Positions 35,163-44,386 of a stretch of 64,000 nucleotides of DNA are shown piece by piece. The stretch is taken from positions 40,435 to 104,434 of the forward strand of contig JALZUD010000050.1 of NCBI GenBank assembly GCA_023301725.1, read 5' to 3'. The notes beneath the pieces were generated by a model that saw nothing but the letters and a program-made list of their open reading frames with translations, had not been told where the DNA came from and did no database searches. The stretch is from Granulosicoccus sp. Its GTDB lineage: Bacteria; Pseudomonadota; Gammaproteobacteria; Granulosicoccales; Granulosicoccaceae. Made by a program: the position numbers and the translations under genes. Within the stretch, counting starts at the first letter, position 1. The number at the start of each line of letters is the position of its first letter.

Positions 35163-36098
35163 CTAGCCATCGAGCGCGGCAGACAGTTCTGGCAGCACAT
35201 CAAACAAATCAGCAACTAAACCGTAATCTGCAACTTGAAAAATAGGCGCCTCTTCATCTTTGTTGATCGCAACAATAACTTTGCTGTCCTTCATTCCAGC
35301 CAAATGCTGAATAGCACCAGAAATGCCAACCGCTAGATAAAGATCAGGTGCAACCACTTTTCCGGTTTGTCCTACCTGGTATTCGTTAGGGACAAAACCT
35401 GCGTCTACTGCTGCTCGCGATGCACCTACGGCTGCATTCAGCTTGCCTGCGATCTCATCCAGCATAGAGAAGTTTTCACCGTTCTGCATACCACGACCGC
35501 CGGATACCACGGTATCAGCGCTGGTGAGTTCTGGTCGGTCAGATGTTGATAATTCCTGACCAACAAAAGACACTTTAGGATCAGCTGCGGCTGCATCAAC
35601 GTTTTCAACGCTTGCGCTTCCACCCTCTGCCGAGGCTGAGTCGAACGACGTCGTTCTTACGCCAATCACTTTTACCGTGTCCGCGCTTTTCACTGTTGCC
35701 AATGCGTTGCCTGCATAAATTGGCCGCACAAACGTGTCTTCACCTTTGATTTCAATAATGTCAGAGATACCCGAAACGTCTAGAAGTGCAGCAACTCGAG
35801 GCATGACGTTCTTGCCAGCAGCAGTGGCTGCAAAAAGAATGTGGCTGTAGCTCTGAGCGTGTTTAACCACCAGCGCTGATAAATTTTCAGCCAGCTCATG
35901 AGCGTACGCCGCATCATCAGCATGCAAGACTTTGCTCACACCGGCAATTTTGGTCGCAAGTTCTGCGACTGCACCGGCACCACTACCCGCAACTAGCAAG
36001 TGAATATCTCCACCCAGCTGTGTGGCAGCTGTGACTACACTCAAGGTGGCAGGACGGATTTGACCGTTTTCATGCTCAACCAGAATCAATGTGCTCAT
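35163..36098 (-). CDS. etfA: Electron transfer flavoprotein subunit alpha
   Basis: Larger ETF subunit, 311 residues, carrying FAD. The C-terminal FAD-binding region is clear: [53 protein letters not shown] and [21 protein letters not shown]. It takes electrons from acyl-CoA dehydrogenases and delivers them to ETF-QO (17884-19545). Located 23 bases behind etfB in one operon. Confidence 0.95.
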   Translation of the reverse strand: MSTLILVEHENGQIRPATLSVVTAATQLGGDIHLLVAGSGAGAVAELATKIAGVSKVLHADDAAYAHELAENLSALVVKHAQSYSHILFAATAAGKNVMPRVAALLDVSGISDIIEIKGEDTFVRPIYAGNALATVKSADTVKVIGVRTTSFDSASAEGGSASVENVDAAAADPKVSFVGQELSTSDRPELTSADTVVSGGRGMQNGENFSMLDEIAGKLNAAVGASRAAVDAGFVPNEYQVGQTGKVVAPDLYLAVGISGAIQHLAGMKDSKVIVAINKDEEAPIFQVADYGLVADLFDVLPELSAALDG

Positions 36099-36121
36099 AA
36101 TGTTTTTCTCGTTGAATATAA

Positions 36122-36871
36122 TTAAATGACTTTTGCGTCGTTACGCAGCTTGTCTACAAGCTCTGCAACATTGCTGACGATAATGCCCGCTTCACGTTTA
36201 GGCGGCTCATTGACCTCAACCACTGACAGCTTGCTGCTCACGTCCACACCTGTATCAGCAACTGGAATGATCTCCAACGGCTTCTTCTTTGCTTTCATGA
36301 TGTTTGGCAACTTAGCGTAGCGAGGCTCATTGAGTCGCAAATCAGTGGTGACGATGGCAGGCATCTGCACCTGAATAGATTCCAGGCCCGTGTCTACTTC
36401 TCGCGTTACCTTCAGGCTATCTCCTTCAAACTCGACTTTTGAGGCAAATGTGGCTTGTGCCATGCCCGTCATTGCCGACAGCATCTGCCCTGTCTGGTTT
36501 GAATCATCGTCAATTGCTTGTTTGCCCAACACAACCAGCCCAGGCTGCTCTTTCTCAATCAGATGCTTGAACAGTTTGGCAATCGCCAAGGGCTGTAGTT
36601 GCTCGTCAGTCTCGATCAGAATGCCACGATCCGCACCCATGGCAAGAGCTGTGCGAATAGTCTCTTGGGACTGCGTTGGCCCTATAGATACGGCAATGAC
36701 CTCTTCGGCGTGACCAGCTTCGACTAAGCGTAAGGCCTCTTCGACAGCGATTTCGTCAAAGGGATTCATCGACATTTTGACATTTGCCAACTCGATGCCC
36801 GATTTATCTGCCTTGACACGAGCCTTGACGTTGTAATCGAGGACGCGCTTAACACCTACCAATATTTTCAT
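36122..36871 (-). CDS. etfB: Electron transfer flavoprotein subunit beta
   Basis: Smaller ETF subunit, 249 residues, binding AMP. Features: [20 protein letters not shown] at the start, [17 protein letters not shown], and the ETF-beta signature region [23 protein letters not shown]. The order etfB-etfA-coiled coil-acyl-CoA dehydrogenase, all on the minus strand, makes this a beta-oxidation electron transfer operon. Confidence 0.95.
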   Translation of the reverse strand: MKILVGVKRVLDYNVKARVKADKSGIELANVKMSMNPFDEIAVEEALRLVEAGHAEEVIAVSIGPTQSQETIRTALAMGADRGILIETDEQLQPLAIAKLFKHLIEKEQPGLVVLGKQAIDDDSNQTGQMLSAMTGMAQATFASKVEFEGDSLKVTREVDTGLESIQVQMPAIVTTDLRLNEPRYAKLPNIMKAKKKPLEIIPVADTGVDVSSKLSVVEVNEPPKREAGIIVSNVAELVDKLRNDAKVI

Positions 36872-36913
36872 GCGTAATCAGTTCTCAATAAAATGTGTAT
36901 TTCTACACCCTTG

Positions 36914-36922
36914 TGTATATCA
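36914..36922 (-). promoter_or_regulatory. Candidate extended -10 of the etf operon
   Basis: Minus-strand TGATATACA fits an extended -10 (TG-n-TATACA) about 45 bases before the etfB start. A GC-rich inverted repeat (CCAGCG/CGCTGG) lies just upstream of it. No clear -35. Confidence 0.3.
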
Positions 36923-37028
36923 GGATTCTACCTGTTCCAGCGCACGCAACGCTGGGGCTTGGTGATTTTCTGACGCGAAATTTGCCCTGAGTGTCGCTTA
37001 TACGGCAGGCCAATGATTCAGGTTGAGT

Positions 37029-37475
37029 TTACTCACCGATATCTTCGTTCCATAGCTCGGGCTCTTCTGCGATGAAATCCCGCATCATGGCGATGCACTC
37101 CTCGCTTTCGAGGACATCAACAGTAACTCCACGGCTGCGCACGTACTCCTCAGGCCCCTTGAAAGTGACATTCTCACCGACAACAACCCGTTTAATACCA
37201 TAAAGCAAAGCAGCGCCACTGCACATATCACAGGGAGACAACGTCGAGTACAGCGTAGCTCGCCGATAGGTGCTCGCGGGTAATCGTCCGGCACCCTCAA
37301 GGCAATCCATCTCTGCGTGACGAATAGTGCTGCCTTTTTGCACACGCTGATTGTGCCCTCGTCCGATTATTTCACCATCTACAACAAGCACAGAGCCGAT
37401 AGGAATACCGCCTGCTGAGCGCCCTTTACGGGCCTCTTCAATGGCCGCTTGCATGAAAGATGTGTGATCGGTCAT
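37029..37475 (-). CDS. Nucleoside/cytosine deaminase, Fcy1-like
   Basis: Zinc deaminase of 148 residues. The motif HAEMDCLE gives His53 and Glu55, and PCDMCSGA gives Cys82 and Cys85. It follows yeast cytosine deaminase (Fcy1) unusually closely: GGIPIGSVLVVDG, GRGHNQRVQKGS, TLYSTLSPCDMCSGA, VVGENVTFKGPEEYVRSRG and the closing WNEDIGE correspond to Fcy1 segments in order. Predicted reaction: cytosine to uracil; other bases remain possible. It lies 39 bases after the SIMPL gene on the same strand. Confidence 0.88.
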   Translation of the reverse strand: MTDHTSFMQAAIEEARKGRSAGGIPIGSVLVVDGEIIGRGHNQRVQKGSTIRHAEMDCLEGAGRLPASTYRRATLYSTLSPCDMCSGAALLYGIKRVVVGENVTFKGPEEYVRSRGVTVDVLESEECIAMMRDFIAEEPELWNEDIGE

Positions 37476-37514
37476 AACTTTTTAGTCTCTTGCGGGCGGC
37501 CCTTGAGGGCGATG

Positions 37515-38246
37515 TTAGTCGAGCTGGATACGGCCTTGAATCTGCACTTGCACAGTGCTACTTCCCGCAGCAATGGCAGGTGCTGACTCTACCGAGAGTG
37601 AGCTAGAAGACTCGAGAGTCATAACTCGCGCGTTACGAGAAATTGGTGCGCTTCGATTCGAGGATATGTCCAATTCCAAGATACGAAAACCACCACTGTT
37701 AAAATTACGCTGAACTAAAGCAGCTCTGTCTTTAAACGCATTAAGTGCGTTCTCTATGAGCACATCAGCCGCATTCTCACGAGTAGCGGGCTTGACTGAA
37801 AGGTTGATATTTTTCACTTGCAAACGTTCTTGCAACGTTTGGATCGCTTTGCCAGCGGCTGCGAAGTTATCTGTTTCCAACTCTATGCTCTGGCTAGCTC
37901 TCCACCCAACCAACTGACGTGTCTTAGTTGAATCATACTTTGGGAATGTCTGGTAATTACGACTTCTAACCGCTATCGATTCATAGCTATCCAGAATTTC
38001 AAGGGCCCAAGTCATCGTCTCATTCACTTTAGTGGCAAGAACCGCAGCATCTTTATCCTCTTCCTGAACGGCAAGTGTGACCACCATAAGATCGTTGTCA
38101 ACTTCAACGGACGCCTGAGTGGATAGGCGAATGACATCGTACAAGGTCTCCTGCGTGCTCTGAGCAAACAACTGGCCTGGCGAGCTCAACAGGACAAGCA
38201 GCGTTGGTGCTAAAGCGCCTGCAATCAATGAACGTAAGGCGGCCAT
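37515..38246 (-). CDS. SIMPL domain-containing protein (DUF541)
   Basis: Exported protein of about 243 residues. A signal peptide (MAALRSLIAGALAPTLLVLL...LFAQ) is followed by the SIMPL domain: an N-terminal strand with TQASVEVDNDLMVVTLAVQEEDKD, a middle LVGWRASQSIELETDNF and a C-terminal conserved NALNAFKDRAALVQRNF. Function in bacteria is unclear; homologues are periplasmic or outer-membrane proteins. The start ATG at 38246 overlaps the stop of the thiolase gene by one base (TAATG), so it is translationally coupled to it. A longer frame starts at 38291 but lacks a signal-like n-region. Confidence 0.83.
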   Translation of the reverse strand: MAALRSLIAGALAPTLLVLLSSPGQLFAQSTQETLYDVIRLSTQASVEVDNDLMVVTLAVQEEDKDAAVLATKVNETMTWALEILDSYESIAVRSRNYQTFPKYDSTKTRQLVGWRASQSIELETDNFAAAGKAIQTLQERLQVKNINLSVKPATRENAADVLIENALNAFKDRAALVQRNFNSGGFRILELDISSNRSAPISRNARVMTLESSSSLSVESAPAIAAGSSTVQVQIQGRIQLD

Positions 38247-39523
38247 TATGCCTCGAGCACCGCACTGACACCCATGCCCCCAGCGGTACAAACAGAAATC
38301 AAACCTTTACCGCTACCCTTTGCTGCCAGCTGGCTAGCCAAAGTACCCAGAACACGCGCCCCTGTTGCAGCGAATGGATGACCCACAGCCAAGCTTGACC
38401 CCACGGGGTTGAGCTTGTTGCGATCTATCGAGCCCATAGGTTCATCACGATTCAGCTCGGTGCGACAGTACTGATCATCTTCCCAAGCCTTCAGTGTGCA
38501 AAGCACTTGGGCTGCAAAGGCTTCATGAATCTCGTAGATATCAAATTCCTGTAGCGATAACGATGCGCGTCTTAGCATGTCGCTAATAGCAACCGTAGGC
38601 GCCATCAACAGGCCATCTCCACCCACAAAATCCACAGCTGCAGTGGCTGAATGCGTCAAATAAGCCTGAATGGGTAAACCACGCTCACGCGCCCATTCTT
38701 CGGTGCACAAAAGCACACCGGCAGCGCCATCGGTCAATGGTGTGCTGTTGGCAGCGGTTAGAGTACCGGCTTCACTCCTGTCATACGCAGTACGCAGCTT
38801 GGCCATTGACTCAAGCGTTGAGTCGCTGCGCATATTGTTGTCACGAAGCACGCCATCACACGCAATAATGAGGTCGTCAAAGAAACCAGACTCGTATGCT
38901 TGACTGGCATTTTGGTGCGATAACAAGGCGAGCTTGTCTTGCTCTTCACGCGAGATGTTCCAAGTTTTTGCCATTAACTCGCAATGCTGCCCCATGCTCA
39001 TTAATGTACGAGGTTCATTCACCGATGGTGGCACCGGGGCAAGCTCCTTTGGCCCAAACCCTTTGAATACCGCTAGCTTTGATTTAAGGTCCCGTGCTTT
39101 ACCTAGTGCTACCAATCGCTTTGAAAACTTGTTGCCGAATACGATAGGCACATCGCTCACAGTATCGGTTCCTGCAGCAATGGCTGAATCAATTTGCCCA
39201 CTAGCAATTTTTCCCGCCGCCATCATTGCTGCCTGTAAAGAGGTGCCACAGGCTTGCTGCATAGTCAAAGCTGGGGTACGTGGCGAGAGCTTGGTGCTAA
39301 GCACAGCCTCACGCGCAAGGTTCCAGTCACGGGTGTGGGTTATTACAGCACCGGCATTGACTTCACCCAAGGTCTCACCACCCAGTGCATATTTGTCTAC
39401 CATGCCGTTGAGCACTGTGCTCAGCATTTGCTTGTTTGACAGATGCGCGTAGGCACTGTTTGAACGGCAGAACGGGATGCGTAAGCCGCCCACTATAGCG
39501 ACAGGTTTTATTGTATTAGCCAT
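38246..39523 (-). CDS. Acetyl-CoA C-acyltransferase (FadI-like thiolase)
   Basis: Thiolase of 425 residues that cleaves 3-ketoacyl-CoA. The acyl-accepting cysteine is C92 in QQACGTSLQ; EIHEAFAAQ, GHPFAATGAR and CTAGGMG supply the second His and Cys of the active site. The MPVPP-like segment APVPPSVNEPRTLMSMGQHCE and overall layout resemble FadI or trifunctional beta-subunits. The frame opens at 39646 with an unlikely N-terminus; ATG 39523 is chosen. It overlaps the FadJ-like gene by eight bases (ATGGCTAA), the usual fadJ-fadI coupling. Confidence 0.92.
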   Translation of the reverse strand: MANTIKPVAIVGGLRIPFCRSNSAYAHLSNKQMLSTVLNGMVDKYALGGETLGEVNAGAVITHTRDWNLAREAVLSTKLSPRTPALTMQQACGTSLQAAMMAAGKIASGQIDSAIAAGTDTVSDVPIVFGNKFSKRLVALGKARDLKSKLAVFKGFGPKELAPVPPSVNEPRTLMSMGQHCELMAKTWNISREEQDKLALLSHQNASQAYESGFFDDLIIACDGVLRDNNMRSDSTLESMAKLRTAYDRSEAGTLTAANSTPLTDGAAGVLLCTEEWARERGLPIQAYLTHSATAAVDFVGGDGLLMAPTVAISDMLRRASLSLQEFDIYEIHEAFAAQVLCTLKAWEDDQYCRTELNRDEPMGSIDRNKLNPVGSSLAVGHPFAATGARVLGTLASQLAAKGSGKGLISVCTAGGMGVSAVLEA

Positions 39524-41516
39524 TGTTAGAGGTGCCTGCCTTTGTTGATAACGTGGAAAGGTAACGCATGGGGCCACCGCGAAAAGGTGCAAAGCCAGTA
39601 CCAAAAATGATACCGGCATCGAGTAACTCGTCATCAGCCACGACACCCTCTGCTGACACTGCCTGACACTCCGTCAGAAACGGTTTTATCAGTCTATCTG
39701 CAAGCTTGTCACCGTGCGGGCTGTTGACGTTAATCTTGCGACGAATAGCCTTTCCACTTTTCCATTCATAGAAGCCACGGCCGCTTTTTTTGCCCAGATT
39801 ACCTTCATCTAGTTTTTCTTGCAACATCTTCCGGTGCGCCTCTACATCACCTGTTGCCAGTGTATCGGCCACCTTCATACAGACATCCAAACCCACCACA
39901 TCAGCTAACTCAATGGGCCCCATGGGCATACCAAAGTGGATAGCCGAGGCGTCAATGGTTTCTTTGTCTATGCCTTCAAGCATCAATGTGAAAGCTTCCA
40001 TCAGATAAGGTGCCAACACACGATTAACCAGAAAACCTTCTGTGCTCTTTGTGGGCAGCGGAAATCTGTTAATTTGCGAAGAAAATGCACAGCCGCGTGT
40101 AACCCATTGCTCATTGGTGGCGGCTGCATGAACAACTTCGACCAACGGCATTTTGGCGACTGGGTTGAAAAAATGCAGGCCGATAAGTCGCGACGGATCC
40201 GCAAGATCTCGGGCAAGATCTTCAAGCGCCAGAGCTGAAGTGTTAGTCGCCAATATGGCATGCGCGGCCATTCTCGGCTCTATGCTGGCAAACAACGCTC
40301 GCTTGGCATCAGCATCCTCATAGATCGCCTCTATGATGACATCGGCACGCGGCACCCCATCACCTGCAACGTCTGCTCGAAGGCGAGTTTGGGCAGCTTG
40401 TACAGCAGGCTTTTGTCTCAGCTTTCGTTTAAACAATGACGTTGCACGTTTCAACGCAGGTTGTATGTGCTCAAGAGAGCGATCTTGCAAGGTCACTTCC
40501 ATGCCTTGTAGAACACACCAAGCCGCTATGTCGCCACCCATAACGCCGGCACCGACCACATGTACACGTTTAACGGAAAATTCGTCAGCTGAGCCCAGTG
40601 ACTTCATGCGCTCAGTCATGAAGTAGATCCGCCTTAAGTTTCGCGCAGTATCGCCAACCATAAGCTCGCCCACCTGCTTGGCTTCATTTTGGAACATACG
40701 CCGACGGTTATCGCGATGCGTTGCCCACAAATCAATCATGGCAAACGGTGCCGGATAGTGCTCGGGGTTGGCTTTTTCCGCTGTCTTTTTTCTTAATACT
40801 GCAGCTAGTACTGAGCGTACGGGTTGATGATTGCCAAGACGGGCCACCATAGAAAGTTTTCTGGGTTTACGCTTTTTCAGCACGGCACGCCGAGCAGCCC
40901 ATTTCAGTGAGGAAAACTCATCAACCAGTTCATCAATAAGCCCCATTGACTTTGCAGCGGGAGCACGCAGCATCCGACCTGTCAGCATCAACTGCATTCC
41001 AGCTAAGCCGCCAACCCGTTCAGTGGCACGTACTGTTCCGCCTAAACCTGGGAAGATACCCAGCTTGACTTCGGGGAATCCAAATCGCGTGTCGGGGACA
41101 TTCAGCGCACAAATGTAGTTGCAGCACAGCGCAAGTTCTAGACCCCCACCAAGCGCAAAGCCGTGGATAGCAGCAACGGTATGACAGGGCAGGTTTTGAA
41201 TACGCGAAAAAACTTCATGCCCACGGCTAATTTTCTCACTAACCTGTGCAGCCTCTTCAAATTGATCAAACTCACGGATATCTGCACCAAGAATAAAGCT
41301 GCCAGGCTTTGCCGATTGTATGACAAGTCCGGCAAGGTCCAAGCTATGCACCCATTCAACGATATCGCCCAATTCAGTGATTACCGCCTCAGATAACGAA
41401 TTGGCTTTTTCATTCTCACGGTCGCAAGATAACCACAGAATGTTCTCAGCATCATGCTCAATTTTCCAGTGGTGATACGTTGCAGGTGGAGCCTGCGTTT
41501 TGCTGATGTTGTTCAT
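39516..41516 (-). CDS. FadJ-like multifunctional enoyl-CoA hydratase/3-hydroxyacyl-CoA dehydrogenase
   Basis: Fatty acid oxidation complex alpha subunit of 666 residues. The crotonase part (1-190) has the oxyanion and acid residues in ALGGGLELALCCNY (E127) and GFPEVKLGIFPGLGG (E149). The NAD motif VHVVGAGVMGGDIA is at 318-331; LHFFNPVAKMPLVEVV supplies the catalytic His, and the C-terminal domains (STEGFLVNRVLAPY, GPIELADVVGLDV) are intact. It hydrates 2-enoyl-CoA and oxidises 3-hydroxyacyl-CoA, passing product to the adjacent thiolase. Shorter than E. coli FadJ (714). Confidence 0.93.
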   Translation of the reverse strand: MNNISKTQAPPATYHHWKIEHDAENILWLSCDRENEKANSLSEAVITELGDIVEWVHSLDLAGLVIQSAKPGSFILGADIREFDQFEEAAQVSEKISRGHEVFSRIQNLPCHTVAAIHGFALGGGLELALCCNYICALNVPDTRFGFPEVKLGIFPGLGGTVRATERVGGLAGMQLMLTGRMLRAPAAKSMGLIDELVDEFSSLKWAARRAVLKKRKPRKLSMVARLGNHQPVRSVLAAVLRKKTAEKANPEHYPAPFAMIDLWATHRDNRRRMFQNEAKQVGELMVGDTARNLRRIYFMTERMKSLGSADEFSVKRVHVVGAGVMGGDIAAWCVLQGMEVTLQDRSLEHIQPALKRATSLFKRKLRQKPAVQAAQTRLRADVAGDGVPRADVIIEAIYEDADAKRALFASIEPRMAAHAILATNTSALALEDLARDLADPSRLIGLHFFNPVAKMPLVEVVHAAATNEQWVTRGCAFSSQINRFPLPTKSTEGFLVNRVLAPYLMEAFTLMLEGIDKETIDASAIHFGMPMGPIELADVVGLDVCMKVADTLATGDVEAHRKMLQEKLDEGNLGKKSGRGFYEWKSGKAIRRKINVNSPHGDKLADRLIKPFLTECQAVSAEGVVADDELLDAGIIFGTGFAPFRGGPMRYLSTLSTKAGTSNNG

Positions 41517-41562
41517 AAATTGTACTCTAGACGGATTGATTTAGGCTATCACGTCGTGACTA

Positions 41563-43491
41563 CTACAACTGTGGCAAACTTTGGTTTCCCTCTGTGTGCT
41601 TGACTTTGCCATCGGCTATAGGTTCCCGATTGACGGTCTTCATGGCCGTCGCCAGATCATCAGCAAACTCACCAAGCTTGTCTTGTAATAAGGGCGTAGC
41701 CGCTGAGTCGCCGTTTTTACTGTACAGCGCCAATTGTATGGCATCTAGTGTGTCACGCGCGGCACCCTCAGGCAGCTTGGCACGCAGACCATCAATAGTT
41801 GCCGGAGGGGATGTTGTCCATTGTTGGCCAGCCCATTCTAGCAAGACCCCCTTTAATTGTATCAAGTCAGGCTGCTTACAAGCCCGCTTAACGCCTTGCA
41901 AGGGTACTAATCGGTTCTGACCAGCGCTGTACGCGGTGTTGCTAGAAGCCCGTTTACCAGTCGCTGGCCGCTTGATAACCCAGTAACTTAACCCTAATAG
42001 CCCAGCAAGCAAAGTACCCAGAGCAGCTAACCGCCAGCGTTGAACCGACGCTTCAAGCGCTGCAATACGTAACCTTTGGCCTTGCAATTGAGACGGATCT
42101 TGTGACGGCACTGACTGTTGCACCTCGGCACTTGCAATGTCCGAAATTGGGCTTGTTGATGAGTCACCTAGATCTGTGTTCACGTTGGGCTGACCATCGT
42201 TCAACCCATCGATTAACCCATTGTTCGACGCAGAATTTGCCGTGTTGGATGATGTCACCGCTGGCGCCACGTTAATGGTTTCGGCAGGCAACTCAGCGGT
42301 CTCGTTCTGGCCTGTGCGCGTGTTAAACCATTCAACGCTAACCGCTGGTAGTGTAAGAGGGCCACTACGTTGAGGAATCAACGCCCAATTAATACGTTGC
42401 TCAGCTACCAGCCCACTATCATCGCCATTCATCGCCAAGCGTGGGTCTTCAGCGTACAAACTGACACCTTCTACAGCGGGGATGCTGATCTCGGGAAGTT
42501 GCGACTGCAACACACCTTGCGCCCGTACCACCAGAGTACGCGTCAGAGGTTGATCCACTTGCGCACCAACGGGATCACTCTGCCACTGAGCCTGTATCTG
42601 CAGCGCCTTTGCCGGTAACCACCAAGCCGCACCGGCGACAGGTCGAGGCTGCACGTTCAGTTCAATCGCCTCACTGCGCCGCGTCAGTTTTCGCGTCGGT
42701 GAGAAAAAGCCGCGAACTCGCGTCGGGTCTGCAGGCACGGTAATATTCAACGTGACAGGCTCAATCCTTAAAGTCCCACTTTTTTGCGGAAACACTGCAA
42801 AACGACGCTCGGTAACTCGATACTCGCGCCCATCACGTTCTGCCATATTTTGCGTGTCGTCACCAATGCGTTGCACGGTCAGGTCGTCTCCTGATGGGGA
42901 ATCCATGCCTCCGTCAACGATATCGATTGCCTGAAAAACTTTTAGCGTCATGACGACCTGCGATTGCACCCATGGCTCAGTGGTGTCGACGGTAGCTTCT
43001 AGAAAAATATCCCTACTGGCACCTTTTGGTAAATCATTAACCGTCAGAGTAAGTAGTTGCGTTTCATAGTCCCCCACCTTGACAGAGGGAACAGTGAACA
43101 CGCCCTGGCCCTTGGGTAACAGCTCCAACACCCATCTCACAGTACTAACGTTAGTGAGTCGATTATTGGCGCCTAGGGTGGTGCTTATCTCTCTGGAACT
43201 GGAACGACTCACCACATCAAAGTTTTCGTTCAACGATGAGGAATCAAGTTCAGCATCAATCCCTTGAGCGGTAATAGTTAGCATCACTGATTCATCGCGC
43301 GTTATTTGCTGCGCACCAAGTTCGGCTCGCACAGTGGCCTCTTGCGAGTGAGCTTGTGGCACATCACCTACAAACAACAATACAAGCCCGAGCACAAGCC
43401 AGAAATACGACGGAAGCCGTGGCCTTGCAACAAACGTTGTAGGCATCATGTTGAGCTCAGCAAGCGAGCCTCTACCAGGGTTTAACGGCAT
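41563..43491 (-). CDS. batD: BatD family protein
   Basis: Envelope protein of 642 residues, last gene of the bat operon. A long signal sequence (hydrophobic at about 30-42, ending AHSQ) is followed by beta-sandwich repeats with QEATVRAELGAQQITRDESVMLTI and later VRGFFSPTRKL, a Ser/Asn-rich linker, one C-terminal membrane helix (about 495-515) and a cytoplasmic tail. The start is ATG 43491, not the MM at 43449, because GAGG lies six bases before it. That makes a 20-base overlap with the preceding gene. Bat proteins are linked to aerotolerance or stress adaptation in Bacteroides and spirochetes; mechanism unknown. Confidence 0.88.
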   Translation of the reverse strand: MPLNPGRGSLAELNMMPTTFVARPRLPSYFWLVLGLVLLFVGDVPQAHSQEATVRAELGAQQITRDESVMLTITAQGIDAELDSSSLNENFDVVSRSSSREISTTLGANNRLTNVSTVRWVLELLPKGQGVFTVPSVKVGDYETQLLTLTVNDLPKGASRDIFLEATVDTTEPWVQSQVVMTLKVFQAIDIVDGGMDSPSGDDLTVQRIGDDTQNMAERDGREYRVTERRFAVFPQKSGTLRIEPVTLNITVPADPTRVRGFFSPTRKLTRRSEAIELNVQPRPVAGAAWWLPAKALQIQAQWQSDPVGAQVDQPLTRTLVVRAQGVLQSQLPEISIPAVEGVSLYAEDPRLAMNGDDSGLVAEQRINWALIPQRSGPLTLPAVSVEWFNTRTGQNETAELPAETINVAPAVTSSNTANSASNNGLIDGLNDGQPNVNTDLGDSSTSPISDIASAEVQQSVPSQDPSQLQGQRLRIAALEASVQRWRLAALGTLLAGLLGLSYWVIKRPATGKRASSNTAYSAGQNRLVPLQGVKRACKQPDLIQLKGVLLEWAGQQWTTSPPATIDGLRAKLPEGAARDTLDAIQLALYSKNGDSAATPLLQDKLGEFADDLATAMKTVNREPIADGKVKHTEGNQSLPQL

Positions 43492-44386
43492 CAGTCACCT
43501 CGGGGAATTCTGTTAGATGGCTTTGTTCCAGCTTTCGACGCAGCAAACCGGCAGGATCATCAGGGATTCTGCGTAGCCATTGTTCAATGGCTTGATCAGA
43601 TTCACTCATGGTTTCAATAGTTGATTCAGCAGGTTCACCAGCGGGCTCATCGCCTGCGTCAGCCTGTTCGTCGGGCGGCGGCTGATCTGCAGCATTAAGC
43701 GCATCACGAGCCGCTTGCGCATCACGTTCTTGTTGTTCATCGGAGGCAACTTGTGCCGCATCGTCCGGCTCACTAGATTCAGAGTCTTGCGATCCTTCGT
43801 TCGCCTCATCGCTCTGCCCATCTTCACTCTGGCCTTCATCTGAAGGTTGTTGCTGATCTGAATCTGAAGACTGCTCCTCTCCTTCCTCTCCTTCCTCTCC
43901 TTCCTCTCCTTCCTCTCCTTCCTCTCCTTCTTCGCCGTCCTCGCCAGACTGTTCTTGCTGTTGCTGTTGCTGTTGCTCTATAAGCTGCCGCACGATCTCA
44001 CTGTTATGCTCTGCATCTTGAAACTCAGGGTCACTTTGTAGCACCTGTCCGAAATTATCGAGGGCACTTTCAAAATCGCCTGCTCTGGCATCGCTCACAC
44101 CCTGATTGTATAAAGCACGATTGGCAGCTTGAACATCACCCTCTAAAAGCCTTTGTGCAGCTAAACCTTCAAAGTCATCAGCGGCAGCTTCGAATTCGCC
44201 ATCTTTGTGCTTAGCAATTGCTTGCCAGTTAGCATCAGGCGCCACGTCACTCAGTTGTTCAATGTTGCCTGCTTCATATGCATCACGGGCTTGTTGTTCT
44301 GGTGTTCGCCACCAGTCAGCTTGAGCCATACTTGGCACCAGCCCCAACATCAGAATGGCAAAAGCTACGGCTGCACATTGACTCAT
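43472..44386 (-). CDS. TPR-containing BatC/BatB-type protein with acidic repeat
   Basis: About 304 residues. A signal peptide (MSQCAAVAFAILMLGLVPSMAQA) is followed by helical TPR-like sequence (WWRTPEQQARDAYEAGNIEQ, ALYNQGVSDARAGDFESALDNFGQVLQSDPEF). A Gln tract, an EEG repeat tract and a Ser/Asp/Glu/Gln-rich acidic region follow, with a conserved C-terminal piece EQWLRRIPDDPAGLLRRKL. This layout is seen in the vWA-TPR partner of the bat locus. The frame opens at 44464; ATG 44386 is chosen because it overlaps the batB stop as ATGA and starts a proper signal peptide. Confidence 0.83.
   Translation of the reverse strand: MSQCAAVAFAILMLGLVPSMAQADWWRTPEQQARDAYEAGNIEQLSDVAPDANWQAIAKHKDGEFEAAADDFEGLAAQRLLEGDVQAANRALYNQGVSDARAGDFESALDNFGQVLQSDPEFQDAEHNSEIVRQLIEQQQQQQQEQSGEDGEEGEEGEEGEEGEEGEEGEEQSSDSDQQQPSDEGQSEDGQSDEANEGSQDSESSEPDDAAQVASDEQQERDAQAARDALNAADQPPPDEQADAGDEPAGEPAESTIETMSESDQAIEQWLRRIPDDPAGLLRRKLEQSHLTEFPEVTDAVKPW
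43874..43927 (-). repeat. Six 9-bp coding repeats (EGE)
   Basis: Six tandem 9-bp units (plus strand TTCCTCTCC and one variant) encode the Glu-Glu-Gly tract of the BatC-like protein. A CAA/CAG-type Gln tract lies a few bases upstream in the gene. Changes in copy number keep the frame. Confidence 0.85.

Noticed and set aside
36950..36975. Intrinsic terminator at the CCAGCG/CGCTGG inverted repeat
   Set aside because: No U-tract follows on either strand; it lies just upstream of the possible etf promoter and may be a binding site or nothing.
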